From Variovorax beijingensis (GTDB lineage: Bacteria > Pseudomonadota > Gammaproteobacteria > Burkholderiales > Burkholderiaceae_C), in contig NZ_RXFQ01000002.1 in assembly GCF_003951285.1 (NCBI RefSeq), positions 248,001 to 312,000 on the forward strand: a stretch of DNA of 64,000 bases, given 5' to 3'. Numbering within the stretch: position 1 is the first letter of the stretch; every line of letters starts with the position of its first letter. Positions 33,204 to 43,943 of the stretch are shown piece after piece. Below the pieces are notes generated by a model. The model searched no databases. It saw only the letters and a program-made list of their open reading frames with translations, and was not told the origin of the DNA. The position numbers and the translations under genes are program-made.

Positions 33204-33220
33204 TATTCCAGGTTGGAATA
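33204..33220. promoter_or_regulatory. LysR box TATTCCA-GGT-TGGAATA upstream of gcl
   Basis: Perfect 7-bp arms with a 3-base centre; TTCCAGGTTGGAA within it fits the T-N11-A LysR consensus. It lies 77 bases from the gcl ATG and 20 bases from the LysR start, a normal place for activation of one gene and repression of the other. Confidence 0.7.
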
Positions 33221-33296
33221 GGTTTTATGGCCCGCAGCCGTCTTCTTCGAATGGCCCGCGCTTCCTACAGTGGACGCCACTCAAGGAGACAGTCCC

Positions 33297-35090
<1,794 letters not shown>

Positions 35091-35106
35091 AGAGGAACCA
35101 TACGCC

Positions 35107-35886
35107 ATGCCCAAGTTCGCAGCCAACCTCACGATGCTCTTCACCGAGCTGCCGTTCATGCAGCGCTTCGAGGCCGCCGCCAAGGCCGGCTTCGAGGCGG
35201 TGGAATACCTGTTCCCCTACCCCTTCGAAAAGAAGGAACTCGCCGCAGCTCTCCGCGCCAACGGCCTGCAGCAGGTGCTGCACAACCTGCCGGCCGGCGA
35301 CTGGGACAAGGGAGAGCGCGGCATTGCCTGCCATCCGGACCGCACCGGCGAATTCCGCGAAGGCATTGCCATGGCCATCGACTACGCCACGGCGCTGGGC
35401 TGCCCGCAGCTCAACTGCCTGGTCGGCAAGGTGCCGGCGGGCGTGAGCACCGAGGCCGCGCACCAGACGGTGGTCGAGAACCTGCGCCTTGCCGCCGCCG
35501 AGCTCGAAGCGGCGGGCCTTCGCCTCCTGATCGAGCCGATCAATACCTTCGACATCCCGGGCTTCTTTCTCACGCACACCGACCAGGCCCTGGCGCTGAT
35601 CGACGAGGTGGGCTCTTCCAACCTGCGCGTGCAGTACGACATCTACCACGCGCAGCGCATGGAAGGCGAGCTCGGCAACACGCTGTCGAAGCACCTCGCG
35701 CGCATCGGCCACATCCAGCTGGCCGACAACCCCGGGCGCGGCGAACCGGGCACGGGCGAGATCAACTACCCCTGGCTTTTCAGGCACATCGATTCGATCG
35801 GCTACGACGGCTGGATCGGCTGCGAATACAAGCCGCGCAGCGACACCGTGAACGGCCTCGGCTGGCGCGAAGCGCTCACGCAATAA
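35107..35886 (+). CDS. hyi: Hydroxypyruvate isomerase
   Basis: 259 residues, the usual Hyi length. TIM-barrel motifs: MPKFAANLTMLFTELPFMQRF at the N-terminus, FEAVEYLFPYP, LLIEPINTFDIPGFFLT (active-site Glu), QYDIYHAQRMEG, GHIQLADNPGRGEPGTGEINY and GWIGCEYKP (second catalytic Glu). Known: it interconverts hydroxypyruvate and tartronate semialdehyde. ATG at 35107, 16 bases after gcl with GAGGAACC in between; 29 bases before glxR. Part of the glyoxylate-to-glycerate operon. Confidence 0.95.
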   Translation: MPKFAANLTMLFTELPFMQRFEAAAKAGFEAVEYLFPYPFEKKELAAALRANGLQQVLHNLPAGDWDKGERGIACHPDRTGEFREGIAMAIDYATALGCPQLNCLVGKVPAGVSTEAAHQTVVENLRLAAAELEAAGLRLLIEPINTFDIPGFFLTHTDQALALIDEVGSSNLRVQYDIYHAQRMEGELGNTLSKHLARIGHIQLADNPGRGEPGTGEINYPWLFRHIDSIGYDGWIGCEYKPRSDTVNGLGWREALTQ

Positions 35887-35915
35887 AAGACAACTTCAGA
35901 TCGGAAACCAAAGAC

Positions 35916-36824
35916 ATGTCGCAATCGCAAAGAATCGGATTCATCGGCCTCGGCATCATGGGCGCGCCCATGGCGGGCCACCTGCTCGACGCGGGGCACC
36001 AGCTCTTCGTGAACACCCAGGGCAACACGCCCGAGCCCTTCATCTCGAAGGCCACCATCTGCGCCTCGGCGGCCGAGGTGGCGCGCCAGGCCGACGTGAT
36101 CTTCATCATGGTGCCCGACACGCCCGACGTGGAAAAGGTGCTGTTCGGCGAGCCGGGCACGCAGGGCGTGGCCGAAGGCCTGAAGGACTCGCGCGGCAAG
36201 ATCGTGGTCGATTGCAGCTCCATCGATCCGATTGCCACCAAGGGCTTCGCCAAGCGCATCATCGCTCTGGGCTGCGGCTACATCGACGCGCCGGTCTCGG
36301 GCGGCGAAGTGGGCGCCAAGGCCGCCAGCCTCACCATCATGTGCGGCGGCGACGAAGGCACCTTCGGCCAGGTGCGGCCGCTGCTCGAGAAAATGGGCAA
36401 GAACGTCACGCTGGTGGGCAACGTGGGCGACGGCCAGGTCTGCAAGGTGGCCAACCAGATCATCGTGGCGCTGAACATCGCGGCCGTGGGCGAGGCGCTG
36501 CTGTTCGCGTCCAAGGCCGGCGCCGATCCGGCCAAGGTGCGCCAGGCGCTGATGGGCGGCTTCGCGAGCTCGCGCATCCTCGAGGTGCACGGCGAACGCA
36601 TGATCAAGCGCACCTTCGCGCCGGGCTTCCGCATCTCGCTGCACCAGAAGGACCTGAACCTGGCGCTGCAGAGCGCACGGGCGCTGGGCGTGGCGCTGCC
36701 GCAGACGGCGGGCGCGGCACAGCTCATGAATGCCTGCGCCGCATTGGGCCATGGCCAGCAGGACCACTCGGCGCTGGTGCGCGCGCTCGAGGCGCTGGCG
36801 CAGCACACCGTCACCCCTGATTGA
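35916..36824 (+). CDS. glxR: 2-hydroxy-3-oxopropionate (tartronate semialdehyde) reductase
   Basis: 302 residues of the beta-hydroxyacid dehydrogenase family. Seen: NAD-binding GFIGLGIMGAPMAGHL (8-23), substrate-site DAPVSGGEVGAKAASLTIMCGG, and the catalytic lysine in GQVCKVANQIIVALNI. Known: GlxR/GarR reduces tartronate semialdehyde to D-glycerate, completing the pathway started by Gcl. Third gene of the operon; the stop is 3 bases from that of a convergent flavoprotein gene, so no terminator fits between them. Confidence 0.95.
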   Translation: MSQSQRIGFIGLGIMGAPMAGHLLDAGHQLFVNTQGNTPEPFISKATICASAAEVARQADVIFIMVPDTPDVEKVLFGEPGTQGVAEGLKDSRGKIVVDCSSIDPIATKGFAKRIIALGCGYIDAPVSGGEVGAKAASLTIMCGGDEGTFGQVRPLLEKMGKNVTLVGNVGDGQVCKVANQIIVALNIAAVGEALLFASKAGADPAKVRQALMGGFASSRILEVHGERMIKRTFAPGFRISLHQKDLNLALQSARALGVALPQTAGAAQLMNACAALGHGQQDHSALVRALEALAQHTVTPD

Positions 36825-36827
36825 GGC

Positions 36828-38162
36828 TCAGGTCTTCGCAGTCTCCAGAGACTCTTTCAGATTGCGCCGGCGCCATGCCCAGGTCTTGATGGCCTGCGGC
36901 AGGATGCCGATGCACGAGGCGTAGTAGGTCACCTTGAAGCCCCAGAAGCGCGGGCCGATGGGCGTGTTGCGGAACAGGTCGCCCGCCAGGATGGACAGCA
37001 GCGCCTCCTGCATGCGCCAGATGTTGCGCGGGTTCATGAACAGCCGGCGGATGGCCGGCGACGTGATGCGGTAGATGAACCACGAGAACATCTTCGGGCC
37101 GTGCTTCATCACCTTGTCGAAGCGGCGGAAGGCCTTCTCGGCTTCCTTCATCTCGCCCCTGAGCCAGAGGTCGGCCGCGGCGGCGCTCTCGAAGGCGCTG
37201 TTCATTGCCAGGTAGACGCCCGACGAGAACATCGGGTCGACGAAGGCATAGGCGTCGCCGACCATCATGAAGCGGTCGCCGCGGCAGAACTTGGAGTCGT
37301 AGGCGTAGTTGCCGGTGGTGGTGGCGCCTTCCATCAGCGTGGCGTTCTTCAGGCGCGCGGCCAGCTTGGGCGCGAGCGCGATGGTCTCCATCAGGAACTC
37401 CTCGAGCGTGCCCTTGCGCCGCTTGAAGTACGCGGGCGACGCCACGGCGCCGACGCTCACGGTGCCGTCCTTCAGCGGGATGTACCAGAACCAGCCGTGG
37501 TCGAACCAGAAGAGCGAAATGTTGCCTTCGTAGCGGCCGGGCCGGCGCTCCGCATTCTCGAAGTGGCCGAACAGGGCCGCGCTGGCGTGCTTGCGGTTGC
37601 GCTGCTTGGCGTCGAACTGGTTCGACAGCACCGTGTCGCGGCCGCTCGCATCGATCACGAAGCGCGGGCGCCAGCTGGTTTCGCTGCCGTCTTCGGCCTT
37701 GATCTTCACCAGCGCGCGGTTGTCCGCGCCCTTGCCGGCGTCCATGTCCACGCCCATGACGCGCTGGCCCTCGAAGGTGCGCGCGCCGCGCCGGGCGGCA
37801 TGGCGGAACAGCAGTTCGTCGAATTCCGAGCGGCGCACGTGCACCGCATACGGAAAGCTCTTGTCCATGGCCTCGCCGAAGAAGAAGTGGCTGGTGTGGT
37901 CATGCCAGGGCGAGACGAACTCGGCGCCATGCTTGGCAATGCCGATGGCTTCGACCTCGGTGCGCACGCCCAGGCGGTCGAACAGCGGCATGTTCATCGG
38001 CAGCAGCGACTCGCCGATGTGAAAGCGCGGATGGTGCGCCTTCTCGAACAGCACCACGTCGTGGCCCTTGTCCGCCAGCAGTGCGGCCACGGTGGAGCCC
38101 GCCGGGCCCCCGCCGATGACCACGACGTCGGGCTCTGTACTCGTGAAAGGTCCGGGCGTCAT
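36828..38162 (-). CDS. FAD-dependent oxidoreductase, tryptophan-halogenase-like
   Basis: 444 residues from the ATG at 38162, supported by GGAGGGGA just upstream; an in-frame ATG 24 codons earlier lacks this. Seen: FAD-binding GGGPAGS (17-23), FHIGESLLP (47-55), a Lys77 in AKHGAEF, the halogenase-type WFWYIP (224-229, W-x-W-x-I-P) and the second FAD motif MVGDAYAFVDPMFSSG. Known: FAD halogenases need GxGxxG, WxWxIP and a catalytic Lys near residue 75-80. Close monooxygenase relatives keep some of these. It stands alone opposite maeB. Halogenase, dehydrogenase or monooxygenase activity cannot be separated here. Confidence 0.8.
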   Translation of the reverse strand: MTPGPFTSTEPDVVVIGGGPAGSTVAALLADKGHDVVLFEKAHHPRFHIGESLLPMNMPLFDRLGVRTEVEAIGIAKHGAEFVSPWHDHTSHFFFGEAMDKSFPYAVHVRRSEFDELLFRHAARRGARTFEGQRVMGVDMDAGKGADNRALVKIKAEDGSETSWRPRFVIDASGRDTVLSNQFDAKQRNRKHASAALFGHFENAERRPGRYEGNISLFWFDHGWFWYIPLKDGTVSVGAVASPAYFKRRKGTLEEFLMETIALAPKLAARLKNATLMEGATTTGNYAYDSKFCRGDRFMMVGDAYAFVDPMFSSGVYLAMNSAFESAAAADLWLRGEMKEAEKAFRRFDKVMKHGPKMFSWFIYRITSPAIRRLFMNPRNIWRMQEALLSILAGDLFRNTPIGPRFWGFKVTYYASCIGILPQAIKTWAWRRRNLKESLETAKT

Positions 38163-38380
38163 GCGCTCCCCTCCTGGTCGTTCTTCGTTGTGGATGGTGA
38201 CGGCCGCAGGGCCGATGCACGGGGTGTTGGCCAAGCGTTAAATCCTGGTAACAGCCGGGAGTTTAGCGAGTCGGCATGCAGGAAATTCGCCCCCGCCGCG
38301 CCAAAACCCGTGCCCACCCGCAGAGGATGCGGCAGTTTTTGCGGTAGCCTCATTGCCCGTCAGAAACAAGGAGACTTTTC

Positions 38381-40684
38381 ATGGCTGCCCCTCTGTCACC
38401 CGCCGAAGAAGCACTTCGCGAAGCAGCGCGCGAATACCACCGCTCGCCCGTCAAGGGCAAGATTTCCATCAGCCCGACCAAGCCGCTCCTGAACCAGCGC
38501 GACCTGTCGCTGGCCTATTCGCCCGGCGTGGCCTACCCCTGCCTGGACATCGCGGCCGATCCGTCGATGGCGGCCGAGTTCACCGCGCGCGGCAATCTCG
38601 TGGGCGTGGTCACCAACGGCACCGCCGTGCTGGGCCTGGGCAACATCGGCCCGCTGGCCGCCAAGCCGGTGATGGAAGGCAAGGGCTGCCTGTTCAAGAA
38701 ATTCGCCGGCATCGACGTGTTCGACATCGAACTGGCCGAGAACGACCCCGACAAGCTGGTCGAGATCATTGCGGCGCTCGAGCCCACGCTGGGCGGCATC
38801 AACCTGGAGGACATCAAGGCGCCCGAGTGCTTCTACATCGAGAAGAAGCTGCGCGAGCGCATGAACATCCCGGTGTTCCATGACGACCAGCACGGCACGG
38901 CCATCATCTCGGCCGCGGCGCTCATCAATGGCCTCGAGCTGGTCGGCAAGAAGATCGAGGAAGTCAAGATCGCCGTCTCCGGCGCCGGCGCAGCCGCCAT
39001 TGCCTGCCTCGACGTGATGGTGGGCCTGGGCGCCAAGCCCGCCAACATCTACGCCTGCGACTCCAAGGGCCTGATCTACATGGGCCGCGCGGGCGGCTTC
39101 GACGACTCCAAGGCGCGCTACGCCCAGAAAGACACCGGCGCCCGCACCCTGGCCGACGTGGTGAAGGACGCCGATGTGTTCCTGGGCTGTTCCGCGCCCG
39201 GCGTGATGAGCGCCGACATGGTCAAGACCATGGCCGGCCAGCCGATCATCCTGGCGCTGGCCAACCCCGAGCCCGAGATCCGCCCCGAGCTCGCCAAGGC
39301 GGTGCGGCCAGACTGCATCATCGCCACCGGCCGCTCGGACTACCCGAACCAGGTCAACAACGTGCTGTGCTTCCCGTACATCTTCCGCGGCGCGCTCGAC
39401 TGCGGCGCCAGCAAGATCACGGAAGAAATGAAGCTGGCCTGCGTGCGCGAGATCGCCGAGCTCACCAAGGCCGACATCAGCGAGGAAGTGGCCACGGCCT
39501 ACGCCGGGCAGGAGCTGTCCTTCGGGCCCGACTACATCATTCCGAAGCCCTTCGACTCGCGGCTCATCCTGCGCATTGCACCGGCCGTGGCCAAGGCGGC
39601 CGCCGCCTCGGGCGTGGCCACGCGCCCGATCGAGGACCTGGAGGCCTACCGCCAGCACCTGACACGCTTCGTCTACCAGACCGGCATGTTCATGCGCCCG
39701 GTGTTCGGCGCTGCCAAGATCGCCGCATCCAAGCGCGTGGCCTATGCCGAGGGCGAGGACGAACGCGTGCTGCGCGCCGCGCAGTGGGCCATCGACGAAG
39801 GCCTGGCCCAGCCCATCCTGGTGGGGCGCCCGGCCGTGATCGAGGCGCGCATCCAGAAGGCCGGCCTGCACATCCGCGCCGGAACCGACTTCGAGATCGT
39901 CAACCCCGAGGACGATCCGCGCTTTCGCATCTACTGGGAGAGCTTTCACAAGATCATGGGCCGCCGCGGCGTCACGCCCGAGGCTGCCAAGACCATGGTG
40001 CGCCGCTCCAACACCACCATCGCCGCGCTGATGATGCACCTGGGCGATGCCGACGCGATGATCTGCGGCCTGGTCGGGCGCTTCGACGTGCACCTGGAGC
40101 ACATCCGCAACCTGATCGGCCTGAAGCGCGGCGCGCCGGGCTTCGCCACGCTCAACGCGCTCACGCTCGAGAAGCGCACGGTGTTCATCACCGACACCAA
40201 CGTGAACGAAGACCCGAGCGCCGAACTGCTGGCGAGCATCGCCATGATGGCCGCCGAAGAGGTGCGCCGCTTCGGCCTGCCGCCGAAGGTGGCCTTTCTC
40301 TCGCACTCGAACTACGGAACCTCGAGCCGCGGCTCCGCGCGCAAGATGCGGCTCGCGCGCGACCTGTTCGCGCAGATGGCGCCCGACATCGAGTGCGACG
40401 GCGAGATGCACGGCGACGCGGCGCTGTCGGAAGAGGTGCGCCGCACCGCCCTGCCCGAAAGCACGCTCACCGGCGAGGCCAACCTGCTGGTGTGCCCCAA
40501 CCTGGACTCGGCGCACATCCTCTACAACGTGCTGAAGATGACGGGCGCCAACGGCATCACGGTCGGCCCGATCCTGCTCGGCGCCGCAGGCTCGGCGCAT
40601 GTGCTCACGCCCTCGTCGACGGTGCGGCGCGTGGTCAACATGACGGCGCTGGCGGTGGCGAACGCGACGACCGCGCTCAAGTAG
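38381..40684 (+). CDS. maeB: NADP-dependent malic enzyme with C-terminal phosphotransacetylase-like domain
   Basis: 767 residues, typical of the two-domain MaeB. Residues 1-430: malic enzyme with Tyr in [12 protein letters not shown], Lys/Asp-site [16 protein letters not shown], the dinucleotide site [14 protein letters not shown], and NPEPEI. Residues about 440-767: a phosphotransacetylase-like domain ([53 protein letters not shown]), which in known MaeB mediates acetyl-CoA regulation rather than catalysis. ATG at 38381 with CAAGGAGA upstream. A perfect terminator follows at 40714. Provides NADPH and pyruvate from malate. Confidence 0.96.
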   Translation: MAAPLSPAEEALREAAREYHRSPVKGKISISPTKPLLNQRDLSLAYSPGVAYPCLDIAADPSMAAEFTARGNLVGVVTNGTAVLGLGNIGPLAAKPVMEGKGCLFKKFAGIDVFDIELAENDPDKLVEIIAALEPTLGGINLEDIKAPECFYIEKKLRERMNIPVFHDDQHGTAIISAAALINGLELVGKKIEEVKIAVSGAGAAAIACLDVMVGLGAKPANIYACDSKGLIYMGRAGGFDDSKARYAQKDTGARTLADVVKDADVFLGCSAPGVMSADMVKTMAGQPIILALANPEPEIRPELAKAVRPDCIIATGRSDYPNQVNNVLCFPYIFRGALDCGASKITEEMKLACVREIAELTKADISEEVATAYAGQELSFGPDYIIPKPFDSRLILRIAPAVAKAAAASGVATRPIEDLEAYRQHLTRFVYQTGMFMRPVFGAAKIAASKRVAYAEGEDERVLRAAQWAIDEGLAQPILVGRPAVIEARIQKAGLHIRAGTDFEIVNPEDDPRFRIYWESFHKIMGRRGVTPEAAKTMVRRSNTTIAALMMHLGDADAMICGLVGRFDVHLEHIRNLIGLKRGAPGFATLNALTLEKRTVFITDTNVNEDPSAELLASIAMMAAEEVRRFGLPPKVAFLSHSNYGTSSRGSARKMRLARDLFAQMAPDIECDGEMHGDAALSEEVRRTALPESTLTGEANLLVCPNLDSAHILYNVLKMTGANGITVGPILLGAAGSAHVLTPSSTVRRVVNMTALAVANATTALK

Positions 40685-40713
40685 GCCGCTTCCGCTTCCC
40701 CTGACTGAACCGA

Positions 40714-40745
40714 CGCCCCGCTGCAGTACGCAGCGGGGCGTTTTT
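40714..40745 (+). terminator. Rho-independent terminator of maeB
   Basis: CGCCCCGCTGC (40714-40724) pairs perfectly with GCAGCGGGGCG (40730-40740) around a 5-base loop, followed by five T's. Strong, one-directional. Confidence 0.92.
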
Positions 40746-40800
40746 CATTGCGGCGCGGCCGGTGCACGCACCGTTTTCGCCCGCCCATCATTTTTTCGGC

Positions 40801-40816
40801 TGGCATGCAATCTGCT
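40801..40816 (+). promoter_or_regulatory. Candidate sigma-54 promoter of the TRAP operon
   Basis: TGGCATGCAATCTGCT matches the -24/-12 consensus TGGCACG-N4-TTGCW at 10 of 12 fixed positions, with the essential GG and GC exactly 10 bases apart. Predicted start near 40827, 84 bases before dctQ. Known: C4-dicarboxylate transporters are classic sigma-54/DctD targets. A GGTGC-AC-GCACC dyad (40761-40772) lies upstream. Judged by eye only. Confidence 0.5.
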
Positions 40817-40829
40817 AATACCCTGATCG

Positions 40830-40844
40830 GATATTTTAAATATC
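40830..40844. promoter_or_regulatory. GATATTT-T-AAATATC palindrome before dctQ
   Basis: Perfect 7-bp arms around one base, directly followed by TTATTAATATATTTA. This is by far the most AT-rich stretch of the window, just after the predicted sigma-54 start. It could be a repressor or nucleoid-protein site, or an unrelated sigma-70 -10 region. Confidence 0.5.
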
Positions 40845-40910
40845 TTATTAATATATTTAGAGAAACCGCAGCCCTTCCGGCCCTTCATCAACCTTCCCTT
40901 CTCTTCTCAC

Positions 40911-41525
40911 ATGGCAGAACACGCCTTGGAACGCGGGAGCTTCTCCCGCCGGGTGCTCGATGCGTCCGACTTCGTGCTGCGCTGCGAACGCCGGCTGCTC
41001 TCGGGCCTGATGGGCCTGCTCATTGCGCTGGTGCTGCTGAACGTGGTCACGCGCTATGGCGGCGTGCCGCTCTACTGGGTCGACGAAGCTTCCGTCTACT
41101 GCGTGGTGTGGCTCACCTTCATCGGCGCGTCGGCCATGACGCGGCTGCGGCTGGACTTTGCGGTGACGCTGCTCACCGACAAGCTCGGCGAGAAGGCCGT
41201 GCGCATCGCCAAGGCCAGCGCCTCGTGCGGCGTGCTGCTGCTGGGCCTTGCGCTGCTGGCGATGTGCTGGCTCTACATGGACCCGGCGGGCATCGTGCGC
41301 TGGGGCTTCGATGCCAAGGAATACGCCGCCGAATCCTTCAACTTTCTCTACACCGAGCGCACGCAGACGCTGAACTGGCCGACCTGGGCCGTCCAGCTGA
41401 TCCTGCCGGTCTTCTCGCTCACGCTCAGCCTGCATGCGCTGTCCAACCTCATCGAGGACCTCGGCCTGCAGCCCAGGCGCACGCACGCCGAGTTCCACGT
41501 GACCAACGCAGACGCGGTGAACTGA
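40911..41525 (+). CDS. dctQ: TRAP transporter small membrane subunit (DctQ)
   Basis: 204 residues with four predicted membrane helices (about 30-48, 60-80, 105-125, 150-172) and the DctQ pattern NVVTRYGGVPLYWVDEASVYCVVWLTFIGASAM. Known: DctQ joins the large permease DctM and stabilises it in the inner membrane. First gene of dctQ-dctM-dctP, stopping 1 base before the dctM ATG. An AT-rich promoter region with sigma-54-like elements lies upstream. The substrate of the system is not known, though organic acids are the usual cargo. Confidence 0.9.
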   Translation: MAEHALERGSFSRRVLDASDFVLRCERRLLSGLMGLLIALVLLNVVTRYGGVPLYWVDEASVYCVVWLTFIGASAMTRLRLDFAVTLLTDKLGEKAVRIAKASASCGVLLLGLALLAMCWLYMDPAGIVRWGFDAKEYAAESFNFLYTERTQTLNWPTWAVQLILPVFSLTLSLHALSNLIEDLGLQPRRTHAEFHVTNADAVN

Positions 41526-41526
41526 C

Positions 41527-42792
41527 ATGCTGACCTCCGCATTCTTTCTACTGATCATGCTGGTCGGCGTGCCGATCGGCGCCTGCCTGTGCCTGGCGGG
41601 CATCGTCTACATCCTCAACTCCGGCGACACGGTGCTGTTCCAGTCGTTCCCGGTGCAGATGTTCGGCGGCGTCGACAGCTACAGCCTCATCGCGATTCCG
41701 CTGTTCATTTTGATCGGCGAGATCATGAACGGCGGCGGCATCACCAAGCGGCTGGTCGACCTCGCGCTGGCCTTCATCGGTTCGGTGAAGGGCGGCCTCG
41801 CCTACGTGAACATCCTGGCCAACATGCTGGTGTCGTCGATCATCGGCTCGGCCACCGCGCAGGTCGCCATCATGAGCCAGATCATGGTGCCCGAGATGGA
41901 GAAGCAGGGCTACGACAAGACCTTCGCGGCCGGCATCACGGTGTACGGCGGCATGCTGGGGCCGATCATTCCGCCCTCGGTGATGTTCGTGGTGTACAGC
42001 GTGCTCGCGCAGGTGGCGGTGGGCGACATGCTCATTGCAGGCATCATTCCCGGTGTGGTCCTCACGGTGCTGTTCTTCATCGTGATTGCCTGCATGGGAC
42101 TGGTCTACAACTACCCGCGCACCGAGAAGCGCACCATCCGGCAGCGCCTGCACACGGTGCTCACGGCCTGCCCGACGCTGCTGATTCCCATCGTGATCGT
42201 CGGCTCCATTCTGGGCGGCTTCGCCAACCCGACCGAGGCGGCCGCCGTGGGCGCGGTGGCCGCGGTGCTGGTGGGCCGCTACGTCACGAAGGAATTCCGC
42301 TTCGCGATGATTCCGCAGATCCTGCTGAAGTCGGCGATCTACTCGGCGGTGGTGCTGTTCCTGGTGGCCGCGGCGGCCGTGTTCTCGTGGCTCCTGATCT
42401 ACGGCAAGGTGCCGCAGGCCACGGCCGCCTGGATCCAGACCGTGGCCAAGGACCCGATCGCGTTCCTGCTGCTCGTGAACCTGATCCTGCTGGTGATCGG
42501 CACCGTGATCGACGGCATTCCGGGGCTGATCATGACGGTGCCGATCCTGCTGCCCATTGCCACCGAGATCTACGGCATCGACCCGCGCCACTTCGGCGTG
42601 GTGGTGGTGATCAACCTCGTGCTCGGGCTGATGACGCCGCCCGTGGGCCTGAGCTTCTTCGTGGCCTCCGCCGTGACCGGCGCCAAGCCCGGAAAGATGT
42701 TCATCGTCACCCTTCCGTTCTTCCTGATCTGCTGCGCGGCGCTGGTGCTGCTGTCGCTGTTCCCGAGCCTGTCGCTGGCCCTGCTCAAGTAG
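41527..42792 (+). CDS. dctM: TRAP transporter large permease (DctM)
   Basis: 421 residues, about 12 membrane segments. Seen: LIAIPLFILIGEIMNGGGITKRLVDLALAFIGSVKGGLAYVNILANML, SATAQVAIMSQIMVPEM, GGMLGPIIPPSVMFVVYSVLA and GLMTPPVGLSFFVASAVTG, all typical of DctM. Known: it carries out sodium-driven uptake from a periplasmic binding protein. One base after dctQ, 46 bases before dctP. Confidence 0.95.
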   Translation: MLTSAFFLLIMLVGVPIGACLCLAGIVYILNSGDTVLFQSFPVQMFGGVDSYSLIAIPLFILIGEIMNGGGITKRLVDLALAFIGSVKGGLAYVNILANMLVSSIIGSATAQVAIMSQIMVPEMEKQGYDKTFAAGITVYGGMLGPIIPPSVMFVVYSVLAQVAVGDMLIAGIIPGVVLTVLFFIVIACMGLVYNYPRTEKRTIRQRLHTVLTACPTLLIPIVIVGSILGGFANPTEAAAVGAVAAVLVGRYVTKEFRFAMIPQILLKSAIYSAVVLFLVAAAAVFSWLLIYGKVPQATAAWIQTVAKDPIAFLLLVNLILLVIGTVIDGIPGLIMTVPILLPIATEIYGIDPRHFGVVVVINLVLGLMTPPVGLSFFVASAVTGAKPGKMFIVTLPFFLICCAALVLLSLFPSLSLALLK

Positions 42793-42838
42793 ATCAGGCA
42801 GGCGCCCCCTTTTCCCTTCACTCAACCCGGAGCTCCGC

Positions 42839-43837
42839 ATGTCCCTCTCTCGCCGCAAATTCGTCCAGGCCGCAGCCGGCACCGCCGCTGCGTCGTCCGC
42901 TCTCTTCGGTACCGTGTCGCGCGCGGCGGCCGCCAAGGAATTCCGCCTCGGCCTCATCACGCCGGCCGGCCACTCGTGGAACCGTGCCGCTCTGGCCTTC
43001 GGCGAAGCGCTCAAGAAAGCCACCGACGGCCGCCTGAGCGCGACGGTGTTCCATTCGGGCCAGCTGGGCAACGAGTCGGCCATGATGCAGCAGCTGCAGT
43101 CCGGCGCGCTGGACATGGGCTGGATCCAGGCGGCCGAGCTCGGTTCGCGCGTATCCAGCGTGGCGGCCATCAACGCGCCCTACCTCGTGCGCTCGACCAC
43201 CAACGTGGCCTCGCTGGTGCGCACGCCCGCCGCGCTGAAGCTGCTCGACGTGCTGCCGCGCGAAACCGGCACCATCGGCCTGGGCTGGGGCATCACCGGC
43301 ATGCGCGTGGTGTTCGCGACCAAGCCCATCTCCACGCCGACCGACCTCAAGGGCATGAAGCTGCGCATCAACCCGACGCCGGTGTACCGCGACTTCTACC
43401 AGCTGCTGGGCGCCGCGCCCACGCCGATTCCGACGCCGGCCGTTTTCGACGCCATGTCCAACGGCCAGGTCGACGGGCTCGAAGCGGACATCGAGTTCTC
43501 GTGGAACCAGCGCTTCGACCGCGTCGCAAAAACGATGCTGCCGATGAATGCGCTCTTCATGCCCTTCGCGCCGCTGGTGTCGGGCCGCATCTGGCAGACG
43601 CTCGACGGCAAGGACAAGGCGCTCATCACCGACCTGGTCAAGCAGTCGCTCGACGCGCAGATCAGGGACATCGTGACCACCGAGCTCGGCCTGATCGACA
43701 AGTTCAAGGCCAGCGGCATCACCATCAAGAGCGACGCGGGCTACAACCCCGCGCCGATCATCGCGGAGTTCGACAAGGTCTGGCTGCCCAAGGCGCCGCA
43801 GATCGCAGAGCTGCGCAAGATCGGCGCGGCTCTCTGA
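42839..43837 (+). CDS. dctP: TRAP transporter solute-binding protein (DctP), Tat-exported
   Basis: 332 residues. The signal region MSLSRRKFVQAAAGTAAASSALFGTVSRAAAAK has a twin-arginine SRRKFVQ motif, so export in folded form is likely. The binding domain shows FRLGLITPAGHSWNRAALAFGEALKKATDGRL, FHSGQLGNESAMMQQLQSGALDM, TDLKGMKLRINPTPVYRDF (the Arg that binds carboxylates) and FDAMSNGQVDGLEADIEF. Third gene of the TRAP operon. A GC hairpin (43842-43860) without T-run follows. Confidence 0.93.
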   Translation: MSLSRRKFVQAAAGTAAASSALFGTVSRAAAAKEFRLGLITPAGHSWNRAALAFGEALKKATDGRLSATVFHSGQLGNESAMMQQLQSGALDMGWIQAAELGSRVSSVAAINAPYLVRSTTNVASLVRTPAALKLLDVLPRETGTIGLGWGITGMRVVFATKPISTPTDLKGMKLRINPTPVYRDFYQLLGAAPTPIPTPAVFDAMSNGQVDGLEADIEFSWNQRFDRVAKTMLPMNALFMPFAPLVSGRIWQTLDGKDKALITDLVKQSLDAQIRDIVTTELGLIDKFKASGITIKSDAGYNPAPIIAEFDKVWLPKAPQIAELRKIGAAL

Positions 43838-43894
43838 ACCAGGGCGGTGCATCGCCGCCCCATCGCGCACCACAACAGTTCCGCGGAAGGGTTC

Positions 43895-43909
43895 GCACCA
43901 ATCGCGTGC
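43895..43909. promoter_or_regulatory. GCAC-N7-GTGC dyad (NtrC-like) before the ABC operon
   Basis: GCAC (43895-43898) and GTGC (43906-43909) have the spacing of the NtrC recognition site (TGCAC-N7-GTGCA), lacking the outermost T and A. It abuts the -24 element rather than lying about 100 bases upstream, so it may be accidental or a low-affinity site. Confidence 0.35.
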
Positions 43910-43925
43910 GGGCACCGTTTTTGCT
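43910..43925 (+). promoter_or_regulatory. Candidate sigma-54 promoter of the NitT/TauT-type ABC operon
   Basis: GGGCACCGTTTTTGCT matches TGGCACG-N4-TTGCW at 10 of 12 fixed positions, with GG and GC 10 bases apart and a T-rich spacer. Predicted start near 43936, 26 bases before the ATG. Known: sigma-54 commonly drives nitrogen-source uptake genes, which fits an operon ending in a deaminase. Confidence 0.55.
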
Positions 43926-43943
43926 TGAATGCGGAAGCATTCA
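43926..43943. repeat. TGAATGC-GGAA-GCATTCA hairpin at the ABC operon start
   Basis: Perfect 7-bp arms with a GGAA tetraloop, immediately downstream of the -12 element and spanning the predicted transcript start. Could be an operator blocking the promoter or a 5' RNA hairpin. Confidence 0.5.

Noticed and set aside
38318..38340. CCGCA/TGCGG stem followed by five T's before maeB
   Set aside because: Stem of only 5 bp and position just upstream of a start codon, so more likely chance or leader structure than a terminator.
43842..43860. GGGCGG/CCGCCC hairpin after dctP
   Set aside because: Six-bp stem, no T-run; not enough for a terminator call.
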